Below are positions 1-7,373 of a stretch of DNA of 64,000 bases, in pieces. The position numbers were made by a program, and so were the translations under genes. This stretch comes from Bacteroidota bacterium (lineage in GTDB: Bacteria; Bacteroidota; Bacteroidia; Chitinophagales; Chitinophagaceae), in contig JADJJH010000007.1 of the NCBI GenBank assembly GCA_016706595.1, positions 186,001 through 250,000 on the forward strand, in the 5' to 3' direction. Under the pieces are notes generated by a model, which had not been told where the DNA came from, did no database searches, and saw nothing but the letters and a program-made list of their open reading frames with translations. The stretch's first letter is position 1. Every line of letters starts with the position of its first letter.

Positions 1-2
1 AC

Positions 3-512
3 AATACCATCACTAAGCAAGATTTAGCATGTCATGGCGTAGGTAACGAGGGAAGTGCAACAGCAAATGTATCAGGCGGAACACCTCCATATACTTATTT
101 ATGGAGTACGAAACCGGTACAAACAGGCAATAAAGCAACGACCTTGTATTTTGGATATTATGATGTAATTGTGAATGACGCTAATGGTTGTACCATACGT
201 GATACAGTGTATATCGAAGAAGGTCCTTGCTGCGATGTAGCCTTTATTCCAAATGCCTTCTCACCAAATGGTGACCAAAATAACGACGAATTTAGAGTAC
301 TTACAACCGCAGGTGTAGAGTTAATTCAACTAGAAATATATAGTCGTTGGGGTAAACGCGTTTGGTCAACCATCGATTATCGTAAAGGTTGGGATGGTAT
401 GATTGAAGGTAAGGAAGCCGCAATTGATACCTACTATTATATTCTTCGCTATAAATGTACACGCGACAATAGTACCTATACCCGCAAAGGTGATGTATTA
501 TTGGTAAGATAA
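3..512 (+). CDS. C-terminal part of a secreted SprB-repeat / type IX type B sorting-domain protein (5' truncated)
   Basis: The reading frame is open to the left window edge, so only the last 169 residues are seen. The first third (CHGVGNEGSATANVSGGTPPYTYLWS, split here as CHGVGNEGSATANVSGG then TPPYTYLWS) looks like a SprB repeat, a short beta-sandwich repeat common in large adhesins of gliding Bacteroidota. The last ~85 residues are the gliding-motility-associated C-terminal domain: IPNAFSPNGDQNND, then SRWGKRVW, GWDGM, and the terminal GDVLLVR. In the family this domain directs export through the type IX secretion system and attachment to the cell surface. The product is therefore probably a large surface adhesin, but its size and ligand are not visible. 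A strong terminator follows the stop codon. Confidence 0.9.
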   Translation, partial: NTITKQDLACHGVGNEGSATANVSGGTPPYTYLWSTKPVQTGNKATTLYFGYYDVIVNDANGCTIRDTVYIEEGPCCDVAFIPNAFSPNGDQNNDEFRVLTTAGVELIQLEIYSRWGKRVWSTIDYRKGWDGMIEGKEAAIDTYYYILRYKCTRDNSTYTRKGDVLLVR

Positions 513-565
513 TTTCAATGATAGCTGAACTGATAAACAGCTTACTTTATATTGAACACTACTAA

Positions 566-597
566 ATTAAATCCCGCTAATTAGGCGGGATTTTTTT
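566..597 (+). terminator. Rho-independent terminator after the type IX cargo gene
   Basis: AATCCCGC and GCGGGATT form an 8-bp stem around a 7-nt loop, followed by a run of seven T. It sits about 55 bp after the stop codon, so it most likely ends the adhesin transcript and isolates purA. Confidence 0.9.
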
Positions 598-668
598 CTG
601 CATATACTGAATACAGGATATAATAAGACCGTTACAACACCCTTACATAAGTTGCAGGAAATCAATTG

Positions 669-720
669 GCTTCAAAATTCTTCGTTACTCAGTGCCGAAA
701 GCTTTCGGGTTATCCATTCA
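669..720. repeat. Truncated copy of intergenic element family A
   Basis: Starts GGCTTCAAAATTCTTCGTTACTC, given here as GGCTTCAAAATTC then TTCGTTACTC. This resembles the hemD-side copy at 59818-59932 read on the minus strand. It also holds the 14-bp perfect palindrome CCGAAAGCTTTCGG at 695-708. Only one end of the element is recognisable. Confidence 0.4.
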
Positions 721-776
721 TTATCAATCAGAACTCATGTTAAAAATTTCTTGAAAGCCTCGAACATTTTTGCCAA

Positions 777-803
777 TTGATTTTTGCAACGGCCTTATAT
801 TTG
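777..803 (+). promoter_or_regulatory. Probable purA promoter
   Basis: TATATTTG at 796-803 matches the Bacteroidota -7 box (TAnnTTTG). A TTG at 777-779 lies 16 bp upstream, shorter than the usual 19-21. The ATG follows the -7 box by 17 bp, which predicts a leader of about ten nucleotides. Confidence 0.55.
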
Positions 804-820
804 CCGCTCAATTCAAAATT

Positions 821-2104
821 ATGGTAGACGCATTATTAGGCCTTCAATGGGGCGATGAAGGGAAAGGTAAAATCGTGGATTTCTTAGCTCATGATTATCA
901 AATTATCGCTCGTTTTCAAGGAGGGCCTAATGCAGGACATACCTTATATATAAAAGACAAAAAGGTAGTTTTGCATACCATACCATCAGGTGTTTTTCAT
1001 CCAGGGTTAATGAATGTAATTGGCAATGGGGTAGTAATAGATCCGGTTTCGTTTGAGCAAGAGTGTAATGAAATTGAAGCACATGGAATCGATCTTAAAA
1101 AAGTGTTAGTCATAAGTGAAAGAGCGCACTTAATTTTACCCACACATAAAGCACTTGATAAAGCAAGCGAATTAAACAAAGGGGTTAATAAAATTGGAAG
1201 CACTTTGAAGGGTATTGGCCCTACGTATATGGATAAAACCGGAAGGAATGGATTACGTGTGGGAGATATTTTACGACCCGATTTTCAGCAACGTTATGAA
1301 GTTTTAAGAGGGAAGCATTTAGATTTGTTAGGGCAAATGAAATTCGATGAAGATATCAGTGAATGGGAAAATGCATTTTTTGCATCGGTAGAAGCATTAC
1401 GAAAGCATACTATCATCTCGGCCGAATATTATTTAAATGATGCCATTCGTCAAGGTAAAAAAATATTAGCCGAAGGGGCACAAGGAACGATGCTGGATAT
1501 TGATTTTGGCACCTATCCATTTGTTACTTCAAGCAATACAGTTACCGCAGGATTGTGTACCGGTTTAGGAATTGCTCCGCAGCATGTAGGCAAAGTGTAT
1601 GGTATCAGTAAGGCGTATTGCACTCGTGTTGGTAGCGGTCCGTTTCCAAGCGAATTATTGGATGCAACGGGTGATACCTTACGTGCCAATGGAAATGAAT
1701 TTGGTTCAACTACGGGTCGCCCTCGACGTTGTGGATGGATAGATTTAGTAGCTTTACGATATGCTTGTTTAATAAATGGTGTAAGTGATTTAATTATTAC
1801 GAAATCAGATGTATTAGATGGTATGGAACAAGTTGGCGTATGCACATCGTATGTGATGGATGGCAAAGAGACTACACAATTTCCTTACGATATCAATGAA
1901 AAGGAAATAGAAGCTAAGTTTGACTATATACCTGCATGGGATAAGAATTTATCTGATTGTGAAAGCAAGGATGATATGCCAAGAAATTTTATGCGATTAT
2001 TGGAAATGATTGAAAAACATACACAAGTTAATATTGCTTATGTTAGCAATGGGGTAGGTCGGGATCAATTGATTAGCATGAAGGGAAACTCTACAAAGCC
2101 CTAA
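821..2104 (+). CDS. purA: Adenylosuccinate synthetase
   Basis: Catalyses the GTP-dependent joining of IMP and aspartate to adenylosuccinate, the first committed step from IMP to AMP, in the cytoplasm. At 427 residues the length is normal. Visible signatures are the N-terminal loop QWGDEGKGK (residues 9-17), GGPNAGHT with the catalytic-type His40, GIGPTY, the IMP-binding EGAQGTMLDIDFGTYP region, TTGRPRRCGW and TKSDVLDG. The frame is open 17 codons further upstream, but those codons span the promoter, and family members begin at the VDALLGLQWG equivalent, so ATG 821 is preferred. The usual C-terminus ends soon after a VGPDR-like motif. Here VGRDQLI is followed by about ten extra residues, and the last few overlap an intergenic element (see 2094). 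Confidence 0.97.
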   Translation: MVDALLGLQWGDEGKGKIVDFLAHDYQIIARFQGGPNAGHTLYIKDKKVVLHTIPSGVFHPGLMNVIGNGVVIDPVSFEQECNEIEAHGIDLKKVLVISERAHLILPTHKALDKASELNKGVNKIGSTLKGIGPTYMDKTGRNGLRVGDILRPDFQQRYEVLRGKHLDLLGQMKFDEDISEWENAFFASVEALRKHTIISAEYYLNDAIRQGKKILAEGAQGTMLDIDFGTYPFVTSSNTVTAGLCTGLGIAPQHVGKVYGISKAYCTRVGSGPFPSELLDATGDTLRANGNEFGSTTGRPRRCGWIDLVALRYACLINGVSDLIITKSDVLDGMEQVGVCTSYVMDGKETTQFPYDINEKEIEAKFDYIPAWDKNLSDCESKDDMPRNFMRLLEMIEKHTQVNIAYVSNGVGRDQLISMKGNSTKP

Positions 2105-2221
2105 TGCTTCGTTCTTCGAATGCCGAACGCACGGCACCTTTTTTACAATAGTAAACCCTTCAGATAGCTATCGAAATTGCAAAATGCGAAATCCTTGCCT
2201 AGGGGGTTCTTAGTGATGGCC
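2094..2221. repeat. Intergenic element family A, copy overlapping the 3' end of purA
   Basis: Begins inside the last codons of purA (CCCTAATGCTTCGTTC, then TTCGAATGCCG). It contains GATAGCTATCG in the middle and ends CTAGGGGGTTCTTAGTGATGGCC. The order of blocks matches the reverse complement of the copy at 59111-59269: CTTCGTTATTCGAA, a GC palindrome, ACC-CTTT, GATAGCTATCG, AATTGC-AAAT-CG. The ends are imperfect inverted repeats. Confidence 0.65.
2121..2144 (+). terminator. Terminator-like hairpin inside the element, after purA
   Basis: TGCCG (2121-2125) pairs with CGGCA (2132-2136) and is followed by CC and six T. It lies 17 bp after the purA stop and probably ends that transcript. The hairpin is part of element family A, so the element may serve as the terminator. 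Confidence 0.6.
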
Positions 2222-2313
2222 TGAAATATTTTTTTTCAATTTTAAAATTTTCGAAAAAAAATTTTTCTGTTTGGAAAATATGATAAAAATTTACACTCGA
2301 AACAGAATAGAAC

Positions 2314-2727
2314 ATGAAAGCAAAACCTGAAAAGAAAGTAATTGCAAAAAAAGCGGCTCCTGCAAAAAGTGCAGTAGCAAAAAAAGCTGCATCGAAGAGA
2401 AAAGTGGATGATGATGACGATGATGATTTAGAAGATGATGAGGAAGTAACACCCAAAACAAAAGCAGCTAAGTCATCGAGTAAAAAATCTAATATTGATG
2501 ATGACGATGATGATGATGATTTGGATGATGATGATTTGGATGATGTAAGTAATGATGATGATGAGTTTGCTGATGAATTTGAAGAGTTTGACATGCCTGC
2601 ATCAAAAAGCAAAACAAAGAAACCAGGCAAAAGCATGGATGATGATGATGATGATTTTAAAATTAGTGATGATTTAGGGTTGGATTTATTTGATGAGAAG
2701 TTTGATGATGATGATGATGATTTTTAA
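2314..2727 (+). CDS. Low-complexity protein with a lysine/alanine-rich head and poly-aspartate tail
   Basis: A 137-residue product of unknown function. Residues 1-31 are rich in Lys and Ala with PAK/AKKAA repeats, like histone H1-type tails. The rest alternates short Lys/Ser/Thr stretches with runs of 6-8 Asp and a few Glu and Leu. It ends in a hydrophobic-acidic segment (ISDDLGLDLFDEKF) and a final DDDDDDF. No signal peptide or membrane segment is seen, so it is probably cytoplasmic. The Asp runs mix GAT with occasional GAC. The product is strongly bipolar (basic head, very acidic tail). A long open frame on the opposite strand is the poly-Ser shadow of the GAT runs. Its own terminator follows directly, supporting a real transcript. 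Confidence 0.7.
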   Translation: MKAKPEKKVIAKKAAPAKSAVAKKAASKRKVDDDDDDDLEDDEEVTPKTKAAKSSSKKSNIDDDDDDDDLDDDDLDDVSNDDDEFADEFEEFDMPASKSKTKKPGKSMDDDDDDFKISDDLGLDLFDEKFDDDDDDF

Positions 2728-2748
2728 ACGCTATGAGTTTGATAAAAG

Positions 2749-2777
2749 AAGGCAGTTCAATGAACTGCCTTTTATAT
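2749..2777. terminator. Hairpin terminator after the acidic protein gene
   Basis: AAGGCAGTTC (2749-2758) and GAACTGCCTT (2762-2771) form a perfect 10-bp stem with a 3-nt loop, followed by TTATATTT. The gene on the other strand ends here too, and the left arm is preceded by A residues, so it can work in both directions. Confidence 0.85.
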
Positions 2778-3126
2778 TTACTTCAATGTGAAAATTAATT
2801 CAACTACTATTGGCAAAATACCAAGAACCATGGCAAAGTAGTTTTGTAGCATCTTGATTCTATATTTTTCAAGTTGATTTCTGAAAACATATATAGTCCA
2901 AGCAAAAAATATTGAGCAGTAGACCAACCTGAAAAGTAAAACCAAGAAAATCAAACCTGCAAACATGGTATGTGATGTTGAGTTGATTAAATTTATCATT
3001 GATAAACCTTAAGGCAATAGCATGAATCCAAAGAAGTACAAAAGGGCATAATACTGAAAAATAGTTGGTAAATTCCGTTGTAATTGTTGGTATCAAAGGG
3101 TTTGCAGTAAGTTTGATGAAACGCAT
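2778..3126 (-). pseudogene. Small membrane protein, interrupted by one frameshift
   Basis: Read from ATG 3126, the first frame gives MRFIKLTANPLIPTITTEF and a hydrophobic segment (FSVLCPFVLLWIHAIALRF), then loses sense after NDK. The next frame continues with LINSTSHTMFAGLIF and two more hydrophobic segments, ending in ...VELIFTLK at 2778. Removing one T/A from the three-base run near 2989-2991 joins them into one protein of about 115 residues with three or four membrane segments. I do not recognise the family. It may be a recent pseudogene or a sequencing error. It converges on the acidic-protein gene and shares its terminator. Confidence 0.5.
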
Positions 3127-3143
3127 TTCATCAAACTTTTTCT

Positions 3144-4036
3144 ATGTCAAAATCAATTAAAAAAAAATGCTGGGCGGGGTTTTGGACGGGGCAATCAACA
3201 AGGCAAGATGCGGGAATTGAAAAATCGCAAGAAAACAAGAATCGATTTGTTTGGTTTAGAAGTGGATTATAGAAAGACAGACTTTTAAAACCCTTACACG
3301 TGATAGTGGCTATTCAAAGGACACTTTACAACGTACATTTTATAAGTTGTTGGATATTTGCCCCCCGGGGGGAATTAATACAAAGAGAAGGCGTGAATTT
3401 AAGAATGGACGCCACCTATTTTAGCAATTTTGTTTAGTGGCCTACCAAGATAATACAGATGGATACACTCAACTTATCCGCTTTACTGATGGTGAGCAAA
3501 ACAAAGAAGATTTACTCAATTTAATCAAGCTGGCATTCAAATTGAGAGTATTACCACTGATGGTCACAAAAGTATATTGAAAGCCATAAAAGCTTCTTTG
3601 CCTGAAGTAAAAACACAACGCTGTCTTGTTCATATCCAGCGTATGTGCCTACCTGCTTACTCAATACCCAAAGCACATGCAGGGCAAGAACTTCGAAAAC
3701 ATGTTCTTTTGCTATTAAAATCCGTACGGATAATGACAAAATCTATTGGATTAATGAGTTCAAATCCTGGTATGCAAGGCATAAAGACTACGTTAATGAA
3801 AGACCTTTGACCTGAATCAAATCGATTTTGGTACACCAAATTCTAAGACGATCGTATCAAACAATTAATAGAGCCTTGCCATAGTTTCATTATTTGATGA
3901 ATAGTAAAATCCCTAAAACTACAAATGGCATTGAAGGGTATTTTAGCCATCTTAAAAATCATTTAGACTTACACAGAGGATTAACAATGAAAACCGTATC
4001 AATTTCATTAAGTGGTACATCTATTTTCAAACAAAG
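3144..4036 (+). pseudogene. Degraded IS256/mutator-like DDE transposase remnant
   Basis: No single frame survives, but pieces in alternating frames line up in order: RFVWFRS, WIIERQTFKTLTRDSGYSKD, RMDATYFSNFV, CLVAYQDNTDGYTQLIRFTD, KAGIQIESITTDGHKSILKA, CLVHIQRMC, NDKIYWINEFKSWYARHKDY, and TTNGIEGYFSHLKNHLDLHR. These match the layout of the Bacteroidota transposases of the IS256 (variant Zn-binding) type. The candidate catalytic residues are D in MDATYF, D in TTDGHK and E in NGIEGYF. I count at least six frame changes, plus stops, so it is inactive. A 12-bp block CCCCCCGGGGGG at 3361-3372 replaces expected sequence. Terminal inverted repeats and target duplications were not identified. Confidence 0.75.
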
Positions 4037-4345
4037 GTGAGTTTTCTTAGCCATATTGCTTACCAGAAACATTAAAAAGGTGCCCGAAAGACACTTTTCT
4101 GTATAAGCATTAATCTTATTGCTAGTAAGTTGATCTCCACCAGAGCTTACGTCCTCTTCAGATTAACGACCAAGTATAATCTATCTTTTGAAAATTTCCA
4201 CCAACTATTTTTCAGTACATTACCTACAAAAGAAATTTCCCCATGATATCATGTGTCTTTTTTCTATTCATTTGTTTACACGCTATACTGTAATTCGATA
4301 GCGCGAGAATCAATCTTTGAAATTGAAATTAGTTTTATACAATAC
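4037..4345. other. Gap without recognisable gene
   Basis: Lies between the transposase remnant and the 3' end of the methyltransferase gene. No open frame with sensible codon use, RNA gene or repeat is seen. GTGCCCGAAAGACAC near 4081 could belong to the end of the old insertion sequence, but no partner was found at the other side. Confidence 0.4.
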
Positions 4346-5371
4346 TCAATTGAAGATTGAAGATCGAAGATTGATTACTCTCGGTTTCACACCTTTTAAT
4401 GCATCAGCAATTGCCTTGATATGATCAGGCGTTGTTCCGCAACATCCACCTACGATATTTACTAAACCATCTTCGGCCCATTCACGAATAATTCCGGCTG
4501 TAATCTTTGGCGTTTCATCATACTCACCCATGGTATTTGGCAAGCCGGCATTTGGGTAAGCACTTACATAACAAGTTGCAATTTGCGACAAGGCTTCAAT
4601 AAACGGTCGCATTTGTCGACCACCTAAAGCACAATTCAATCCAACACTTACCGGATTGGCATGTTCTATGGAATAGTAAAATGCTTCAAGGGTTTGTCCG
4701 CTTAAAGTACGCCCCGACGAATCAGTAATCGTACCGGATATCATTACCGGTAATTCAATTTGAAAATCTTTAAAATACTTTTTCGTGGCATAAATGGCTG
4801 CTTTTGCATTGAGGGTATCAAAAATAGTTTCAATTAAAATAATATCTACACCACCATCTATCAATCCTTTAATTTGTTCGTAATAGGCATCCGCTACTTC
4901 ATCAAATGTTACTGCACGATAACCAGGATTATTAACATCAGGTGATAGGGAAAGTGTACGGTTAGTTGGACCAATAGCACCGGCTACAAAATAATGAGTT
5001 GGGTTTACTTGCGGATGATTTGAAAGGAATTGTTTTATGGCTTTTCGAGCGCATTGAGCCGATGCAAAATTAAGTTCATAACTCAGTTCTTGCATCTGAT
5101 AATCTGCCATCGAAATACGCTGGGCACTAAAGGTATTGGTTTCTATAATATTCGATCCTGCTTCAAGATATTGTAGATGAATTTCTTGTATTATATCGGG
5201 TCGAGTTATGGATAATAAGTCATTATTGCCTTTTACATCGCATGGCCATTGGGCAAAACGCTCACCTCTAAAATCGCTTTCCTGTAATGTATAACGTTGT
5301 ATCATGGTACCCATAGCACCATCAATTATTACAATTTGTTGTTGAAGTAAGTCTTGTAAAGCATTCATCAT
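4346..5371 (-). CDS. Homocysteine S-methyltransferase module of methionine synthase (MetH N-terminal part, stand-alone)
   Basis: The 341-residue product corresponds only to the zinc- and homocysteine-binding barrel of cobalamin-dependent methionine synthase, which passes a methyl group to homocysteine. Signatures are DGAMGTMIQ near residue 18, FRGERF, ETNTFSAQRISMADY, and the zinc ligands Cys247 (NCALGG) and Cys310/Cys311 (GGCCGTTPDHI). The 63-residue spacing fits the known Cys-Cys-Cys zinc site. The folate-, cobalamin- and reactivation domains are absent and not encoded nearby. Bacteroidota often carry MetH as two polypeptides, so a partner gene elsewhere is expected. The last residues (INLRSSIFN) are encoded within a GAAGATTGA-type repeat, so the extreme C-terminus may be acquired sequence. 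Confidence 0.88.
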   Translation of the reverse strand: MMNALQDLLQQQIVIIDGAMGTMIQRYTLQESDFRGERFAQWPCDVKGNNDLLSITRPDIIQEIHLQYLEAGSNIIETNTFSAQRISMADYQMQELSYELNFASAQCARKAIKQFLSNHPQVNPTHYFVAGAIGPTNRTLSLSPDVNNPGYRAVTFDEVADAYYEQIKGLIDGGVDIILIETIFDTLNAKAAIYATKKYFKDFQIELPVMISGTITDSSGRTLSGQTLEAFYYSIEHANPVSVGLNCALGGRQMRPFIEALSQIATCYVSAYPNAGLPNTMGEYDETPKITAGIIREWAEDGLVNIVGGCCGTTPDHIKAIADALKGVKPRVINLRSSIFN

Positions 5372-5619
5372 TTTTCATTTTTAAACCTCACAAATAACGT
5401 AAGCGAATAAACCTGATGAATGTTCAGCAAACGAATATTAGTTCAGTTGGTACAACAGGCCGAACAATAGTCAAATCTGCCTGCAACACAAAAGTAAATG
5501 CTTTCTATGAATTATCTGATTATTTTTGGCGTTGAAAAGTGGAATTAATTTTTATTTCGACGATACAGATCGCATAGATTTTTTCCAACATTGAAAATCA
5601 TGTATACATCAACTCAAGA

Positions 5620-6576
5620 ATGAAATTTACCATAGCCTATACCCTTTTATTTATGTATGTAATTGCCGCGATTGTTTTTTGGGGTTATAGTTTAAATAAG
5701 CAAAACCGATTAGTGTATGCTTTAGAGATGGAGAAACTTGAACTAAGCAAAAACAACCCAACTATCAATTTTGCGGTAGAATTACAACGAATCAACGACA
5801 ATAAGGTTCGTCGAACAAAACAATACGCAGGCGAGGGATCTACTTTTATATTAATTATTTTGCTTACCGCCGGTATTGTATATTATGCCTATTATCGACA
5901 AAGAGCATTGGCACGATTACAACAGAATTTTATGCTCAGCATTACGCATGAATTAAAAACCCCTATTGCCGGGATTAAACTCAATTTGCAAACACTTCAT
6001 AAGCGGAAGTTAGATGATGAAACACAAAAAAAATTATTGAATTCATCGGTTGTTGAAACTGATAGATTGAATGATTTATGTAATAATATTTTGGTATCAA
6101 CACAGTTAGAAAGTGCGCGACAAGCCATTTATAATGAGGTGTTACAATTAAATGAATTACTTAATCAGGCCGTAATGGATATGCAAGGCCGATATCCGAG
6201 TTATCATTTCTCTACATCAATTATGGAAGATCCGGTTGAAATAAAAGGCGATACATCGTTTTGGAAATTGGTGATTAGTAATTTACTCGAAAATGCGCGA
6301 AAATACTCGGCGCCTGAAGATGGTATCGTGGCTGGCTTGCAAAAGCGAAATGGAAGGGTGATTCTCAGTATTGCTGATTTTGGTATTGGCATTGCCGATG
6401 AAGAGAAGGATAAAATATTTGATAAATTCTATCGAATTGGTAATGAAAATATACGGTCATCAAAAGGTACCGGTTTGGGCTTATATATCGTGAAAAAAAT
6501 TATATCATTATATAAATATGACATTGCCGTGAAAAACAATACGCCGAAAGGCTCTATTTTTGAAATTACATTGTGA
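5620..6576 (+). CDS. Sensor histidine kinase
   Basis: A 318-residue inner-membrane sensor of a two-component pair. A first membrane segment lies at residues 5-22, a short (~50 residue) extracytoplasmic part follows, and a second membrane segment is at 75-92. Next come the dimerisation/phosphoacceptor helix with MLSITHELKTP (His110) and a HATPase domain with LLENARKYS (N box), DFGIGI (G1) and KGTGLGLYIVKK (G2). The small sensing loop lacks a recognisable ligand domain, so the signal is unknown. The gene is followed after 24 bp by its response regulator, so the two are almost certainly co-transcribed. Confidence 0.93.
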   Translation: MKFTIAYTLLFMYVIAAIVFWGYSLNKQNRLVYALEMEKLELSKNNPTINFAVELQRINDNKVRRTKQYAGEGSTFILIILLTAGIVYYAYYRQRALARLQQNFMLSITHELKTPIAGIKLNLQTLHKRKLDDETQKKLLNSSVVETDRLNDLCNNILVSTQLESARQAIYNEVLQLNELLNQAVMDMQGRYPSYHFSTSIMEDPVEIKGDTSFWKLVISNLLENARKYSAPEDGIVAGLQKRNGRVILSIADFGIGIADEEKDKIFDKFYRIGNENIRSSKGTGLGLYIVKKIISLYKYDIAVKNNTPKGSIFEITL

Positions 6577-6600
6577 GGCATTCTGAATGAATAGATATCC

Positions 6601-7311
6601 ATGAAACAAAAGAATTACAAAGGCAGTATTTTATTGGTTGAAGATGAAGAGAGTTTACGTGAAGCGCTGAAACTCAATTTGGAATTAGAAGACTATGAAG
6701 TAACCACGGCCTCAAACGGAAAATTGGCGATTAAGGCATTTCATGAAGAATATTTTGATTGCATTATTTTAGATATTATGATGCCTGAAGTAGATGGATT
6801 GATGGTTTGCGAAAGTATTAGATTGTCGAATGAAAAGGTGCCAATCTTATTTTTAAGTGCTAAAAGTAGCGGAGCAGATAGAGTATTAGGATTAAAAAAA
6901 GGGGGCGATGATTACCTAACGAAACCTTTTAATTTAGAAGAACTTTTATTGCGTGTTGATAAACTGATTCAAAAGAATAATAAAATCGAACACCAAGACA
7001 AAGGCTTGACAGTTTATGAAATTGGCAAATGCTCGATTGATTTTCATGCACAAGAATGTACTGATATACTTGGAGAAAAACATGCCCTCACAAAAAAAGA
7101 AATTCAATTTTTAAAACTATTAATAGAGAATAAAAATGAAGTGATTTCACGCGAGTATATATTAAAAATGGTGTGGGGATTTAATGTATTTCCAACTACA
7201 CGTACCATCGATAATTTTATCATGAATTACCGTAAATACTTCGAAGAAAATCCGCGAAATCCAAAGCATTTTATAAGTATTCGAGGTATTGGATATAAGT
7301 TTACGAATTAG
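6601..7311 (+). CDS. OmpR-family response regulator
   Basis: A 236-residue DNA-binding regulator partnered with the kinase directly upstream. The receiver domain has the acidic pocket VEDEE (residues 13-17), phosphoacceptor Asp58 in ILDIMMPEVDG, the Ser/Thr region LFLSAKS and the conserved Lys in YLTKPFN. The C-terminal winged helix shows LTKKEIQFLKLL, SREYILKMVWG, and the family-typical TIDNFIMNYRKYFE and ISIRGIGYKF. Targets cannot be inferred. A partial family A element begins right after the stop codon. Confidence 0.95.
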   Translation: MKQKNYKGSILLVEDEESLREALKLNLELEDYEVTTASNGKLAIKAFHEEYFDCIILDIMMPEVDGLMVCESIRLSNEKVPILFLSAKSSGADRVLGLKKGGDDYLTKPFNLEELLLRVDKLIQKNNKIEHQDKGLTVYEIGKCSIDFHAQECTDILGEKHALTKKEIQFLKLLIENKNEVISREYILKMVWGFNVFPTTRTIDNFIMNYRKYFEENPRNPKHFISIRGIGYKFTN

Positions 7312-7373
7312 GGCATATTAATAATTCTGATGCTTCGTTATTCGAATTTTCGTTACGGCAATTTTTACAGGTA
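7312..7373. repeat. Partial copy of intergenic element family A
   Basis: Directly follows the response-regulator stop. It reads GGCATATTAATAATTCTGATGCTTCGTTATTCGAA (as GGCATATTAATAATTC, then TGATGCTTCGTTATTCGAA), close to the reverse complement of the right end of the 59111-59269 copy. The other half is missing, and the next gene ends immediately afterwards. Confidence 0.6.

Noticed and set aside
2199..2636. Open frame on the minus strand with long serine runs
   Set aside because: It is the reverse reading of the GAT/GAC runs of the acidic protein gene; the forward frame has the better start and a terminator.
3144..4036. Programmed frameshifting in the transposase
   Set aside because: There are too many frame changes and stops for programmed recoding.
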